A stretch of DNA of 25,777 nucleotides from JBCBRD01 sp039819785 (lineage in GTDB: Bacteria > Pseudomonadota > Alphaproteobacteria > Rhizobiales > Hyphomicrobiaceae): contig JBCBRH010000042.1 in the NCBI GenBank assembly GCA_039819785.1, forward strand, positions 1 to 25,777, written 5' to 3'. A program made the position numbers and the translations under genes. Position 1 is the first letter of the stretch; the number at the start of each line of letters is the position of its first letter. The notes under the pieces are model-generated. The model was not told where the DNA came from. It did no database searches and saw nothing but the letters and a program-made list of their open reading frames with translations. This document shows, piece after piece, positions 7,742 to 16,916 of the stretch.

Positions 7742-9016
7742 TCACACAACTTCAGTGCCTTGCCAAACCGTTTCATGAAACCGCTCCGGAATATCGCCCG
7801 CGGAAACATGCTTGCGGGCTGCGCGCGAGGCGATGTCATGGAGCATGTTGATCGCATCGGGATCAGTAAAGTCCCTCAGCACCTGCATAACGGAGTGCTG
7901 ATACGTCAAGCCCACATGGTCCATGAGCCAGTCGTCCTCCAGGCGTACGTCATACCGTCTGAACGACAGAAGCGGTTCTTCCAGTCCACAGTCCTGACCA
8001 AGGACATCGCCTTCCAGCCGGCCCATCGCTCGGTCAATGTGCCATGTCTTCGTCTGCTCAGTGTCAGACATCCATTGCAGCAGGGTCAGAGCCAGATCCT
8101 GGCCATCCGTCACCATGCCTTGCAAAGCATTGATCGGCCCCAGGCCAAACCCATGTTTGGTTTTCACCGTGTGGGCAAAGCTGCCTGTGCCGATGGAGAC
8201 AAGCGACAGGTTAGACGCGCCGAGTGGCCAATTGAGGTTATAGCCTCTGATCCCCGCCATCATCAAAAGCTGGAGGGCGGGATTATTATGCGGTGAGATG
8301 GCGCCATCGACAAAGGTGGCTTTCTGACCGTCTTCTTCCGGCAATTGATGACTCAGCGCCGTCTCGAAAAATCGAATGTGCTTCGGCGAGAAGTAAGTTG
8401 GAGCAGCGGCACTGGCCTCCAGGATATCGACGAGACGGAACCCACCTGTATAATTGTGGTGCCGCCCATTGCGGTTGTTGTTCAACACCCAGACGCTACC
8501 GGTATCAATGCGCTTGGCAAGAATGCACAGGCCGGTCTTGAGGTCCGGGCTGCCAAGCGTCATGTAGAACAGCTCGCGGAACAGGCAGTCGCGCAGGATG
8601 CGCGTGTCATAGTGCGGGAGCAGCAAGCCACCGGAAAAGGAGCCAAGCAGGCGCGGACGAAAGATCTTCCTGGCCATACTGTCGAAGCGCTCTTTCATCT
8701 TTTCGACACGCCATCCGAGGGCGAGGAATGTCGCAATAATCGCGCCGACAGACGTGCCACCAATCATATCGAAATAATCCGACAGCACGAAATCATCCCC
8801 ACGGCCCAATTCGGCCTGCAGTTCTTTTTCGAGTTGTTCAAGGAAAGCGAGCGTCACGATCCCTTTTACACCGCCACCATCAAGCGCAAGCATACGCTTA
8901 GGCCCCGGGGCGGTGAGGCGAGCGGTGATGGCGTCGTCAGGTTGTGTTGGTGGAGACGACCGCACCCCCTCAATAGTTGCCATATTCATCCCTGCAACAT
9001 CTTCGACGTCCGCCAT
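7742..9016 (-). CDS. Patatin-like phospholipase
   Basis: 424 residues from the ATG at 9016, which has a G6 run 5 bases ahead. ATG codons at 8989 and 8983 and a GTG at 9076 are alternatives, because the first 45 residues are not conserved. The oxyanion-hole loop LALDGGGVKG, the nucleophile elbow GGTSVGA (Ser89) and the second catalytic motif VDGAISPHNNP (Asp237 in DGA) give the complete Ser-Asp dyad of patatin lipases, which cleave acyl chains from (phospho)lipids. There is no signal peptide, so the enzyme is cytosolic or is injected or membrane-associated from inside. It stands alone: the region down to selO has no gene, and the autotransporter end lies upstream. I see no nucleotidyltransferase or other defence gene next to it, so a CBASS effector role is not supported. 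Confidence 0.9.
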   Translation of the reverse strand: MADVEDVAGMNMATIEGVRSSPPTQPDDAITARLTAPGPKRMLALDGGGVKGIVTLAFLEQLEKELQAELGRGDDFVLSDYFDMIGGTSVGAIIATFLALGWRVEKMKERFDSMARKIFRPRLLGSFSGGLLLPHYDTRILRDCLFRELFYMTLGSPDLKTGLCILAKRIDTGSVWVLNNNRNGRHHNYTGGFRLVDILEASAAAPTYFSPKHIRFFETALSHQLPEEDGQKATFVDGAISPHNNPALQLLMMAGIRGYNLNWPLGASNLSLVSIGTGSFAHTVKTKHGFGLGPINALQGMVTDGQDLALTLLQWMSDTEQTKTWHIDRAMGRLEGDVLGQDCGLEEPLLSFRRYDVRLEDDWLMDHVGLTYQHSVMQVLRDFTDPDAINMLHDIASRAARKHVSAGDIPERFHETVWQGTEVV

Positions 9017-9338
9017 CTGCACCCCCCGATGCACTACGCAACCATTCGCGAAATCATCCGTTATCAGTGTAGCCACACCAACCGGACTGACAAGGTCCCT
9101 CGGCCCGTCGGTGGGTCAATCATTGAAGGGGGTGCCCAATGGCGCACGCGGTTGGCTTCAGCTGATCGTGGGTCTGGGGTGGGGGGCAAAGCGAATGTAG
9201 ACAGCGTGGCGGGCTTTGCAGTCGCGTAGATGCACAGCGCGTCTGGCCGCCGAGAGCCCACGCCACCTCGGCGACATGTACCGGTCGCTGCCGTTGCTGC
9301 CGTTGACGTGCGACACAGAAAACACCATTCGTCCGCCA

Positions 9339-12300
9339 TTAGAACGGCAGTGAAACCTTGAGCGATCCTGTGTGCTGCTTGGTTTCCTCACCGAACTGCC
9401 CGCCGTATTCCAGGCGCAGGACGCGGTCCTCAGGTGAGATAAAGTCGACGCCAGCCGCAACATCGGCAACGGTTTCGTCGATCCCAGATGTGACTGTGAA
9501 TGGCGCAACGCCAACAGGTGCCGAAGCAAACCCGCGGTCGTCTGGAACGTGTCTTCGCTGCGCCACGTCAAACCACCGCGCAGGTAAGGGCGGGCAACCC
9601 CGCGCGCCATACGGACTTCCGAGCCGACTTCCACGGATGGGGAAACCGTAAAGACTGTGTCGTCGCTGTCCTCGACACGAAGTGCGATGCCGCCCAAACC
9701 CGTTTCGGTATAGCCGTCCCGTGACAAGTGGGTCACCGCTCCGTTGATTTGAGGCTTGAGATAAACGCCGCGCCCCACGTTGAGCTGATAGGCAGCCGTC
9801 AATCGCCCCGTCACAAAGGCCGAGTCGTAATCCGAGGTGGCCGTTGACCCGAAAGTCCCAAACGAGACGTAGCGCGTGTTGTCGAATGATCCAAAGCCAC
9901 CAGTAATGCTGGCAGCTAACAACAGCGGCCCCGGATTATATTTCAAGACGCCGCCAAAGTGCGCGCGCTCACCTTCGGTTTCGGCTCGGCTGTCCGTCAC
10001 AAGTTTGAGGTCCTCATACCCGAGCCCGAAGCCGATCCGCCAAGGCCCCCCGATGTCAAACTGAGCACCGCCAGACACGAAGTAAGAATCTTCATCGTAG
10101 CCAACGCCGCTGTTTCCACCATCGTTGGTTAACCTGCGAACATTGCCGCGTGCCCACAAACACTGGCCTTCACGGATGATGGCGTTTGCATCACCTTCGC
10201 CGGTAATGCGGCAACTCAACAGATGACCGGCAAACGTGGCTCCTGTTCCCAGGGCCGATGCGTTCGACCCGCCATCACCGGTTGGTGTGAGTTGGTTAAG
10301 TGCCGAACCCAAGTCTGACACCGCTTCAATGGCCAAAAGATCAGGAACAAAGCCAAGTAAGTTTCCGCCGCCAACGAGATTGTTCAACGACTGTCCGACA
10401 GAAGACTGATTGGTGTTGAGGCCGCTCGAGTCGAGGCCGGCTGGTGTGAGGTCGATAACAGCCTTCACGTCGACCGTGTTGGCATCGGGGTAGAGCAGCG
10501 AGTAATCGACAGCCGCTGTGTCCGTCGCCGTCAGACCGTCGTCAGTGACACCGCCGGTGGCAGTCAGAACGGTCCACTGGTTCGTAAGCCCTTCGTTATT
10601 CTCATCGGTCAGATCCGGAAAGCTAATCGGATTGACGACCACAGTGCCGTTAAGGTTTGCCGCCCCACTGACTCTGACCTGATCTGAGGTATTGTTTTCC
10701 CAATCAGCATCCACAACCAACTGACCAGTTGCAGTTTGGGTGAAGCCACCGGTTACATTCGTCGTGCGAACAGTGCCTGTGCCGCCGGGCGAAACACGGC
10801 CGGAGTTGTTGAGCGTTCCACCTCCGAGATCCACCGTCGGACCCGATGCAAACAGTCCGCCCACAAGGTTGTTGAATGTTGCCGCGACCTGGCCAAGAAG
10901 GGTCGTATTCCCGGTGACCGTGCCGGAGTTATTGACGACCGCTGTTCCCGCTGAGATGTCGATGGCGTTGCCAGACAATGCACTGACGCCGCCAACGTTG
11001 TCGAATACACCAGTTCCAGTTGTTTCAATTTTCACACCGACACCTAGGCCCAAACCACCTTGGATCGTGCCTGTATCAGCGTTGGTCACGGTGACCTGTC
11101 CGGCAATTCCGCTGGCGCCATCCAAGCTGACCGTGCCAACGTTTCCATCAGGCTGGGCGTTTGCACCCAAGCCGCCAATGCCAGATGCGCCGCCGGATCC
11201 GCCATCGCCGCCCCTGGCTACAGCATAGACACCATGTGCGTCAGCCCCAGAGACGCTTATGCTTCCAGCGTTTGCGATGTTTGTCGTGCCGGTATTGCCT
11301 CCTTGGCCACCACCACCACCATCGCCGCCGTCGCCACCGATCGTATTTGGAGCAGACAAAACCGGTGCCCCAACACCGCCGTCGCCGCCGGTACCACCAG
11401 CGCCACCACTCCCGCCTTGGTTGACCGCATAAACACCATGCGCAGTGGCACCGGTTGTGACGACGTTGCCTTGGTTGTCAACGATCAGGGACCCTGCAGC
11501 GCCACCACTGCCGCCTAAACCACCTGTGCCGCCTGGCGAACCAGAACCATCATTATAATAGAAGCCTGTTCCGCCGCCCACACGACCTGTTGCGGCATCC
11601 CCTCCGTCGCCACCCAACCCGCCGGTTAGTTTTGCTCGGATGCCGTGCGAGGCAGTGCCTTGTGTCTCAATCAAGTTTGAGTTTTCAATCGTTAGGCTTC
11701 CAGTGTCACCACCTATCCCGCCGGCACCGCCCGACTGGCCGTCATCGTTGGCCGAGGCGGCACCAAAGCCTCCCGCGCCACCTTCTATGGCGACCACAAT
11801 CCCCTCGGAATTTGCATTTGATGACCTGAGGATGCCGCTGTTTGCGATCTCAACATTGGCAACTGTACCGCCTGAACCAGCCGTGCCAATGATTTGGCCC
11901 GTACCTGCAGGGTCTCCACTTGCCCCCTTGCCAGCCCTGGCCTCGACGCGGATACCAGCCGACCCAGTGTTCCCTAGCGAAATCGATCCGCTGTTGTCGA
12001 TCGCAATGCTGAGAACGTTGCCACCACCTTCAACTGATCGCGAATCCTCTGCCTGGATCGTACCAGCACCGACCAAAGGCAACCCAGCAGCACCGGCATT
12101 GCCAGCAATACTGACAACTGAAATACCATTTGAGGACGTGCCGCTGGTCGCAATATCGCCCCCATTGTTGATGGCAATCGTTGACGAATTCCCACCGGCC
12201 CCTCCAAGGCCGGGAATACCAGACCTCTGCGATCCAATTCCAACGAGCGACCCAATGCCGCCTGAGCCACCGGTTCCACCATCTCCGCCTCTGGTTTCAG

Positions 12301-13189
12301 CAGAAATCCCATTGGCTGAGTTTCCCAATGTCGTAATCGCACCGGTGTTGTCGATCGTGATGGGCCCAGATGAGCCGCTAAGACCTCCGGCCCCTCCGTC
12401 GCCACCAAGTCCCTTTACACCCGGCGCGCCGGGCCCTGGATTGGGCAACCCATCGCCTCCGGTGCCGCCAGTGCCGCCATTGCCGCCAACACCACCAATG
12501 CTCTGGGCCACAATACCGGAAGCAAGCAGAGCTGACGTATTGATGGTGGCGAAATTCGTTATACCGATGCTTCCGGCGGCATTGCCCAAGCCTCCATCAG
12601 TGCCGGGCCCGCCCTGACTTGGGTCGCCAGACACATAACCGGCCTGGTCCGGTCCGCGTGCTCCGTCGGTCCCCGCAGTTCCGGCCGTCCCAATCGTTCT
12701 GCCGATCAAGGCACTGGCCGACGTGGAGATGGTTCCGCTTGTAGAAACAGTAACGTTGGCATTGTTCGAGTGTTCGGCAACAATCCCCGAGCCATCCGTT
12801 GCAATGATAGAAAACGTGCCTGTATCGACATTCACCGTGAAGGCAACACCGGTTCCCTGATAAACGATTGCGTCACTCGCCGCTCCAACAGTGAGGTCAC
12901 TCGTTAATCCGCTGACATTGAGTATTTCGGTGGTTGAATCGCTGAAATCTCCGCCGCTCGACACACCGCCGGAGAGGTTGCCACTACAGGTGACTGTCGT
13001 AGCGCCCACGCAGTTCGCCGTCGCGTGCGCCGGGGTCAACGCGGCAAGGCCGACTGTCGATGTCGATGCCAACAGTGCGGCAATCAAGACTCGCGAGACT
13101 GGCGCAATACCTTTATTGGAACTGCAAGCTCCAAGCGCTTGTTCGATCGAAAACGAGCATTGGAAGGCGCGACGGTCGCGAACTGGCAT
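9339..13189 (-). CDS. Glycine-rich autotransporter, frameshifted in its beta-barrel
   Basis: A type V secretion protein, about 1283 residues if one missing base is restored; the 3851-base span is one short of a multiple of three. The start ATG at 13189 has AAGGA ahead. The N-terminus is a 56-residue extended signal peptide (hydrophobic ISRVL-like core, LIAALLASTSTVGLAAL, cleavage after PAHA). The passenger has eight glycine-rich repeats, then a TGxFDN/VVNNSGTVTGNT beta-helix region and a FTQTATGQLVVDAD segment. The C-terminal ~300 residues (from about 10230) form an autotransporter barrel. The main frame leaves the barrel after GGLTWRSEDTFQTT (about 9545) and runs on as nonsense to 9158. The correct barrel end (RGFASAPVGVAPFTV to SLKVSLPF, stop at 9339) is in the neighbouring frame. 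The terminal Phe is the usual outer-membrane insertion signal, so without a repaired frame the protein should not assemble. Confidence 0.88.
11170..12530 (-). repeat. Eight glycine-rich passenger repeats of the autotransporter
   Basis: Within the autotransporter gene, units of about 52-70 codons each end in a (H/N)G(I/V)xAxxxGGxGGxGG block, such as ASGIVAQSIGGVGGNGG, SANGISAETRGGDGGTGG and DAHGVYAVARGGDGGSGG. The GI/GV positions fall near 12509, 12310, 12123, 11953, 11797, 11638, 11430 and 11229. The repeats are divergent in sequence, so this is an old tandem array of beta-helix rungs with exposed glycine loops. Confidence 0.75.
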
Positions 13190-14218
13190 GTGAATCGGTC
13201 CTTGCGGTTTGGCATCCAAAAACCACTCAGCCTTCACCGGCCTCGCAGCGTCTTGGTCGGAATTCTTTACGGACGCAGAACCAGAACGCAGGCGAGCAGA
13301 AGTCCTCAGAGAAATTGCAGATTTTCTGAGTTTGCGCCGCCCGATCAGGTGACGAGTCTGCAAAGTTTGAGATGGTCTTCCCGATCGCTCAGGCTGAACG
13401 ATAGTGATTCGCGCAAGCTTTATCGTGCGCAGAATCGCAACCTATCGAACAAAATGCTCAGCTCGTGGATTGCGTGCAACACATTGAAATTAGTACATTT
13501 TCAACGTTGCACCTTCACACTTTGTTAGGCATTTGTCGGTCCCAGGACGTCGGCTCTAACCAGCAGACCTCCTGTCTGTACTTCCGTTTTTTGAGCTGTG
13601 TCACTCCAGCCGGGATCATGTCCATCCGCCACGGATGGACCAGCAACAACCTCTCGAGGCACACATCTAGGCAATGCCTTCCGCACCCGTGCCGTAGGTT
13701 TCGTTCAGGTCGTCCAGCACCGGGGAATGTTCAGCGGTGTTGAAAGCGCAATGGGGGCCGAAAGCCCAATCTCGATCACTGTTTCATTGGCGAAATCAGC
13801 AAGTGTAATGTCGGCCATAATAAAGTCCCCAACATCGCAAGAGGACCCGATGGCTCTGCCGCTGATGGGGATGCAAGAAAGCGCCGACGGGGCACACGTG
13901 ATGGCGCAAACCTAAGCGAACAGATGACATCGGTGTCGCCACAACACGGGGAAGACCTGGTCGAAGACTTTGATTGCTTCAACATGCGCAACAGGGCAAT
14001 ATGTTCCAACAAACGCAGTGGTTTGGCGTGGTCTTCTTACCAAAAGGAACGCGAGGCGTTATGCGTATCGGACGCATCGACTTCGCGCTTATGGAGCCAA
14101 TACCGGGTTCTGACATCGGTCATCATCTGGTAGCCGGTCTTGAAAGGACACTGCCCAAGGATAACTTTCTTTTCGGGTCGTCTGGGAAGTTGTAACGCTT
14201 GTGAGTTAGGAGATTGGC
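13190..14218. other. About 1 kb without a convincing gene
   Basis: This lies upstream of the autotransporter, whose promoter should be here. A hairpin with 9-base arms and a 3-base loop (GTCCATCCG / CGGATGGAC, 13620-13640) stands out but lacks a T-tract. Between about 13670 and 14200 the minus strand shows short protein-like pieces in different frames: FVGTYCPVAHVEAIKVFDQV, then GDFIMADITLADFANETV, then AFNTAEHSPVLDDLNETYG ending at a TAG near 13671. This is what a frameshifted gene remnant would look like. I do not recognise a family, and several plus-strand frames are equally open. Confidence 0.35.
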
Positions 14219-14857
14219 ATGGGTCGCGAACACGCCAAGCGCTTAGAAGTGCTAAAGCCCTTGGACGATGTGTTCAGAGCTGAAACGCTGAAAGAAGCGC
14301 GCGAAAAACTCGGCGCAGTTTTGTTTTTGTCCGGCCCGGCACCACAGTCCGTGACTGCGCGAGTTCTGGCCGACGCCAAATTTGCCGAGACCCTTGCTGC
14401 AGTCCGCATGTTTCCCGACTGGCGCCAAAAGCTTTTGGCTGATCCCATGAACAAAGCCTTCGAAATCCCTCAAGACAGCACGGATCACGGATCAACCAAC
14501 GGCTCCGATGGCGATGATCAACTGACCGTGCCATCCACCATTGCACTCGTACGGAAAAGCAGTAAGGCACTGCTCCGCTGGGGCGCATCTGGTTTCAAGA
14601 CGGCAGAACCTTGGGTGATCGAAGCAAGGACCGCGGCGTGCGAAGCATGTCCCAACCTCGTGGCGGCCCCTGACCGTGTCGCCTACCAGATGGCCAAGAC
14701 GCTGTCATCGGCAGACAATCGGGTCTGCAAAGCCTGCGGCTGCATCATGGCAAAGAAGGTCATGATGCCCGACGAGATATGCCCTGCAGTCTCGGACACC
14801 AATCCGAAGCGCAGCCGTTGGGGAGACCTCATCGACGCAGCCGAAACCGTTTCATAA
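14219..14857 (+). CDS. Hypothetical protein with six-cysteine zinc-ribbon-like C-terminus
   Basis: 212 residues from an ATG with AGGAG 7 bases ahead, a clear start. The N-terminal half is helical (AETLKEAREKLGAVLFLSGP, then FAETLAAVRMFPDWRQKLL) and is followed by a Ser/Asp/Gly-rich linker (about 85-101). The C-terminus has Cys141-x2-Cys144, Cys170-x2-Cys173-x-Cys175 and Cys188-Pro. The pattern CxxCP...CxxCGC...K...CP resembles small zinc-binding proteins of the DUF6171 kind, which often accompany phage or modified-peptide genes. Binding of zinc or an Fe-S cluster is inferred from the cysteine spacing only. There is no signal peptide. It is convergent with the amidotransferase gene and shares no operon, so no function can be assigned. 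Confidence 0.75.
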   Translation: MGREHAKRLEVLKPLDDVFRAETLKEAREKLGAVLFLSGPAPQSVTARVLADAKFAETLAAVRMFPDWRQKLLADPMNKAFEIPQDSTDHGSTNGSDGDDQLTVPSTIALVRKSSKALLRWGASGFKTAEPWVIEARTAACEACPNLVAAPDRVAYQMAKTLSSADNRVCKACGCIMAKKVMMPDEICPAVSDTNPKRSRWGDLIDAAETVS

Positions 14858-14987
14858 AGCACTGGATGCCGAATTCAGCCGAATTCAACTGTCGGCTCAG
14901 CGTCCCAATCGGCTTCCGAAAGTGCCAGCCTACCCAGACACGGAACCAGCCGAATATTCTTCCCGATATGCCCGCGCTTCCCAGAGG

Positions 14988-15707
14988 TCAGACAGTTCGG
15001 GCAACGGCCATGAAGTTGCGATAAATCTTTTCAGACACGAACAGAAAGTCCTCCATCGCAGCAGTCGTGTCAGTGCGGATCTGATCAACGGCATCCGGCC
15101 CAAGACTGTTTTCCAGAGCTTGGCGGTAAGCCGGAATGGCGGCCCAATTGTCGACCGTGTCCGCTTCAACCTCGACATGGTACTGCATCGACCAGGCATG
15201 CGGACCACATCGCATGGCCTGCACCGGACAAACCGCCGAGCGCGCCAGGACGACCGCGCCCTCTGGTGGCTGCGCGACGGCTACGGAATGCCATTGCAAA
15301 ACCTTTTGTTGTCTTGGAAGGCCGCGGAAAATCGGGTCTTCAACACCGGCGTCTGTCAGTTCAATATCCATGATACCGATCTCGGGCGGGTTTTGCGGTC
15401 CGCATGTCCCACCAAGCGCATCGGCAAGAAGCTGATGACCAAGGCAAAGACCAAGAAAGGGTCGACCGAGGTCATTTACAAAACGTCGGATTGCACGTTT
15501 TTCCTCGACCAGCCAGGGATGCTCAACCACATCCCAGACATCCATCGGGCCACCCATCACCCAAAGGGCGTCATAGTCGTCCAGCGTTGGGATTGGCTCG
15601 CCTTCATCCAACTCAACCGCATGCCAGTCAATGCCATCAGCACGAAGGAACGTTCGCAGTTGAGCGGGGTGTTCACATTCAAGGTGCTGCAATACGAGAA
15701 GGCGCAT
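14988..15707 (-). CDS. Class I glutamine amidotransferase (GMP synthase-like GATase1)
   Basis: 239 residues from an ATG with GGAG 8 bases ahead. The triad is complete: Cys88 in the nucleophile elbow LGLCLGHQLLADALGG, and His177 and Glu179 in QYHVEVE. The oxyanion strand is WVMGGPMDVWD (49-59). Free-standing GATase1 proteins hydrolyse glutamine or gamma-glutamyl compounds. It lies last in a probable minus-strand operon after glnT copy 1 and the alpha/beta hydrolase (110-base gap). A role in cleaving a gamma-glutamyl amide made by the GlnT-like enzyme is therefore attractive, in analogy to PuuA/PuuD. The sequence is nearer to the GMP-synthase-like group than to PuuD, so this is only inference. 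Confidence 0.9.
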   Translation of the reverse strand: MRLLVLQHLECEHPAQLRTFLRADGIDWHAVELDEGEPIPTLDDYDALWVMGGPMDVWDVVEHPWLVEEKRAIRRFVNDLGRPFLGLCLGHQLLADALGGTCGPQNPPEIGIMDIELTDAGVEDPIFRGLPRQQKVLQWHSVAVAQPPEGAVVLARSAVCPVQAMRCGPHAWSMQYHVEVEADTVDNWAAIPAYRQALENSLGPDAVDQIRTDTTAAMEDFLFVSEKIYRNFMAVARTV

Positions 15708-15817
15708 GACCGATCTCCATTCGTGTCAAACAAGCAATAGGGTGTCGGGCGCCGCGCCTTCCAGCACACAACACCGAAACACCCGGTCGGGCCGCGCATC
15801 AGCACAACCGGACCGGG

Positions 15818-16825
15818 CTAGGCTTCCAGCAAGATCTTCAGATTGCGATCAATGAACTCCGTGTCCGGGACATGTTGACCGGCCCCCGCCATGTGTCCCC
15901 AATCCGACGCGATCTCAACCAGCCGCCCCCGCTTCAAGTGCGCCAGTTCAGCCTCGGAATCCGCTGTACAGAAATATAGGTCCGTCGCACACGGCATCAG
16001 CAGCGTTTCAGCTTCGATCGCGCGCAGTGCTGCTGCAAAATCACCCTTGAATGTGTCATTGGCGCTGATGTCGTTTTGGATCCACGTCCATGTCATCGAC
16101 ATGATGTTGTTGGCATCACGCTTTTCAAACAGCGCATCCCAATACTCAACCAGAAACGCATCCAGCGTGTCGTATCCCAACTCACGATATAGACGCGCCC
16201 GGTACCAGGCTTGGGAATACGCCCATCCCGCATAAATGCGTCCCGTTGCCCGCAGGCCGGCACTTGGGCCGCTGTCATAGTGACCACCCTGAAAGCTCTG
16301 ATCGGCAACAATTGCGGCCCGGAGACTTTCAAGAAAAACCCGGTTGTGTTCGGTGGTCTTCGCGGTTCCGCAAAGGCAGGCAAGTTTTGGGACCATGGCC
16401 GGATAGCGTGAAGCCCATTGAAATGCCTGCTGTGCTCCCATTGACCACCCAACCACCATCACAAACCGTTCAATGTCGAACACATCTTCAATGAGCTGGT
16501 GTTGGATCGTGACATTGTCGTAGATCGATACGCCTGGAAAATCGCCTGCTGAAAACGGTGCATCTGTATTCGAAGGCGATGACGAGACACCATTCCCCAG
16601 CATGTTCGGCACAATGATAAAATATCGTTCCGGATCGAGCGCCATGCCTGGGTTGATCAAAAATGCGTTCTGGTCATGGGTGCCACCAAAGCGGGTCGGA
16701 AATAGAATGGCGTTCGAACCATCCGAGTTGAGGGTCCCGAATGTCTGATAGACCAGTCGTGCTGCCGGCAACACCTGCCCCGATAGCAACGTCAGGTCGG
16801 TCTCAAAGGTGTTCAGCTCAGTCAT
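15818..16825 (-). CDS. MetX-like alpha/beta hydrolase
   Basis: 335 residues from the ATG at 16825 (MTELNTFETD); a TTG at 16888 would add 21 unconserved residues. No good ribosome site is seen for either. The fold is that of homoserine O-acyltransferases: RLVYQTFGTLN near the start, the nucleophile elbow VGWSMGAQQ with Ser128, acid Asp282 in CATDLYF, and base His311 in DWGHMAGAG. True MetX is longer and acts in methionine synthesis. This shorter relative sits between glnT copy 1 (91-base gap) and an amidotransferase, and no methionine genes are nearby. It is more likely an acyl-ester or amide hydrolase in amine/nitrogen metabolism, with the substrate unknown. Confidence 0.85.
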   Translation of the reverse strand: MTELNTFETDLTLLSGQVLPAARLVYQTFGTLNSDGSNAILFPTRFGGTHDQNAFLINPGMALDPERYFIIVPNMLGNGVSSSPSNTDAPFSAGDFPGVSIYDNVTIQHQLIEDVFDIERFVMVVGWSMGAQQAFQWASRYPAMVPKLACLCGTAKTTEHNRVFLESLRAAIVADQSFQGGHYDSGPSAGLRATGRIYAGWAYSQAWYRARLYRELGYDTLDAFLVEYWDALFEKRDANNIMSMTWTWIQNDISANDTFKGDFAAALRAIEAETLLMPCATDLYFCTADSEAELAHLKRGRLVEIASDWGHMAGAGQHVPDTEFIDRNLKILLEA

Positions 16826-16916
16826 GGGCAGCTGCTTGGATGATGCGCAAAACGGAGGAACCTGCAGCGGCTCTCCCTTGGAAGGCAAAGTAGGTTAGCG
16901 GCCACAAGTAGCACCC

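Noticed and set aside
7742..9016. CBASS-type defence role for the patatin-like protein
   Set aside because: No cGAS/DncV-like nucleotidyltransferase or ancillary gene is next to it.
11640..12617. Proline-rich 325-codon plus-strand frame
   Set aside because: It is the antisense of the glycine-rich autotransporter repeats; GGX codons read as Pro on the reverse strand.
13620..13640. Hairpin as transcription terminator
   Set aside because: There is no T-tract on either strand and no gene ends next to it.
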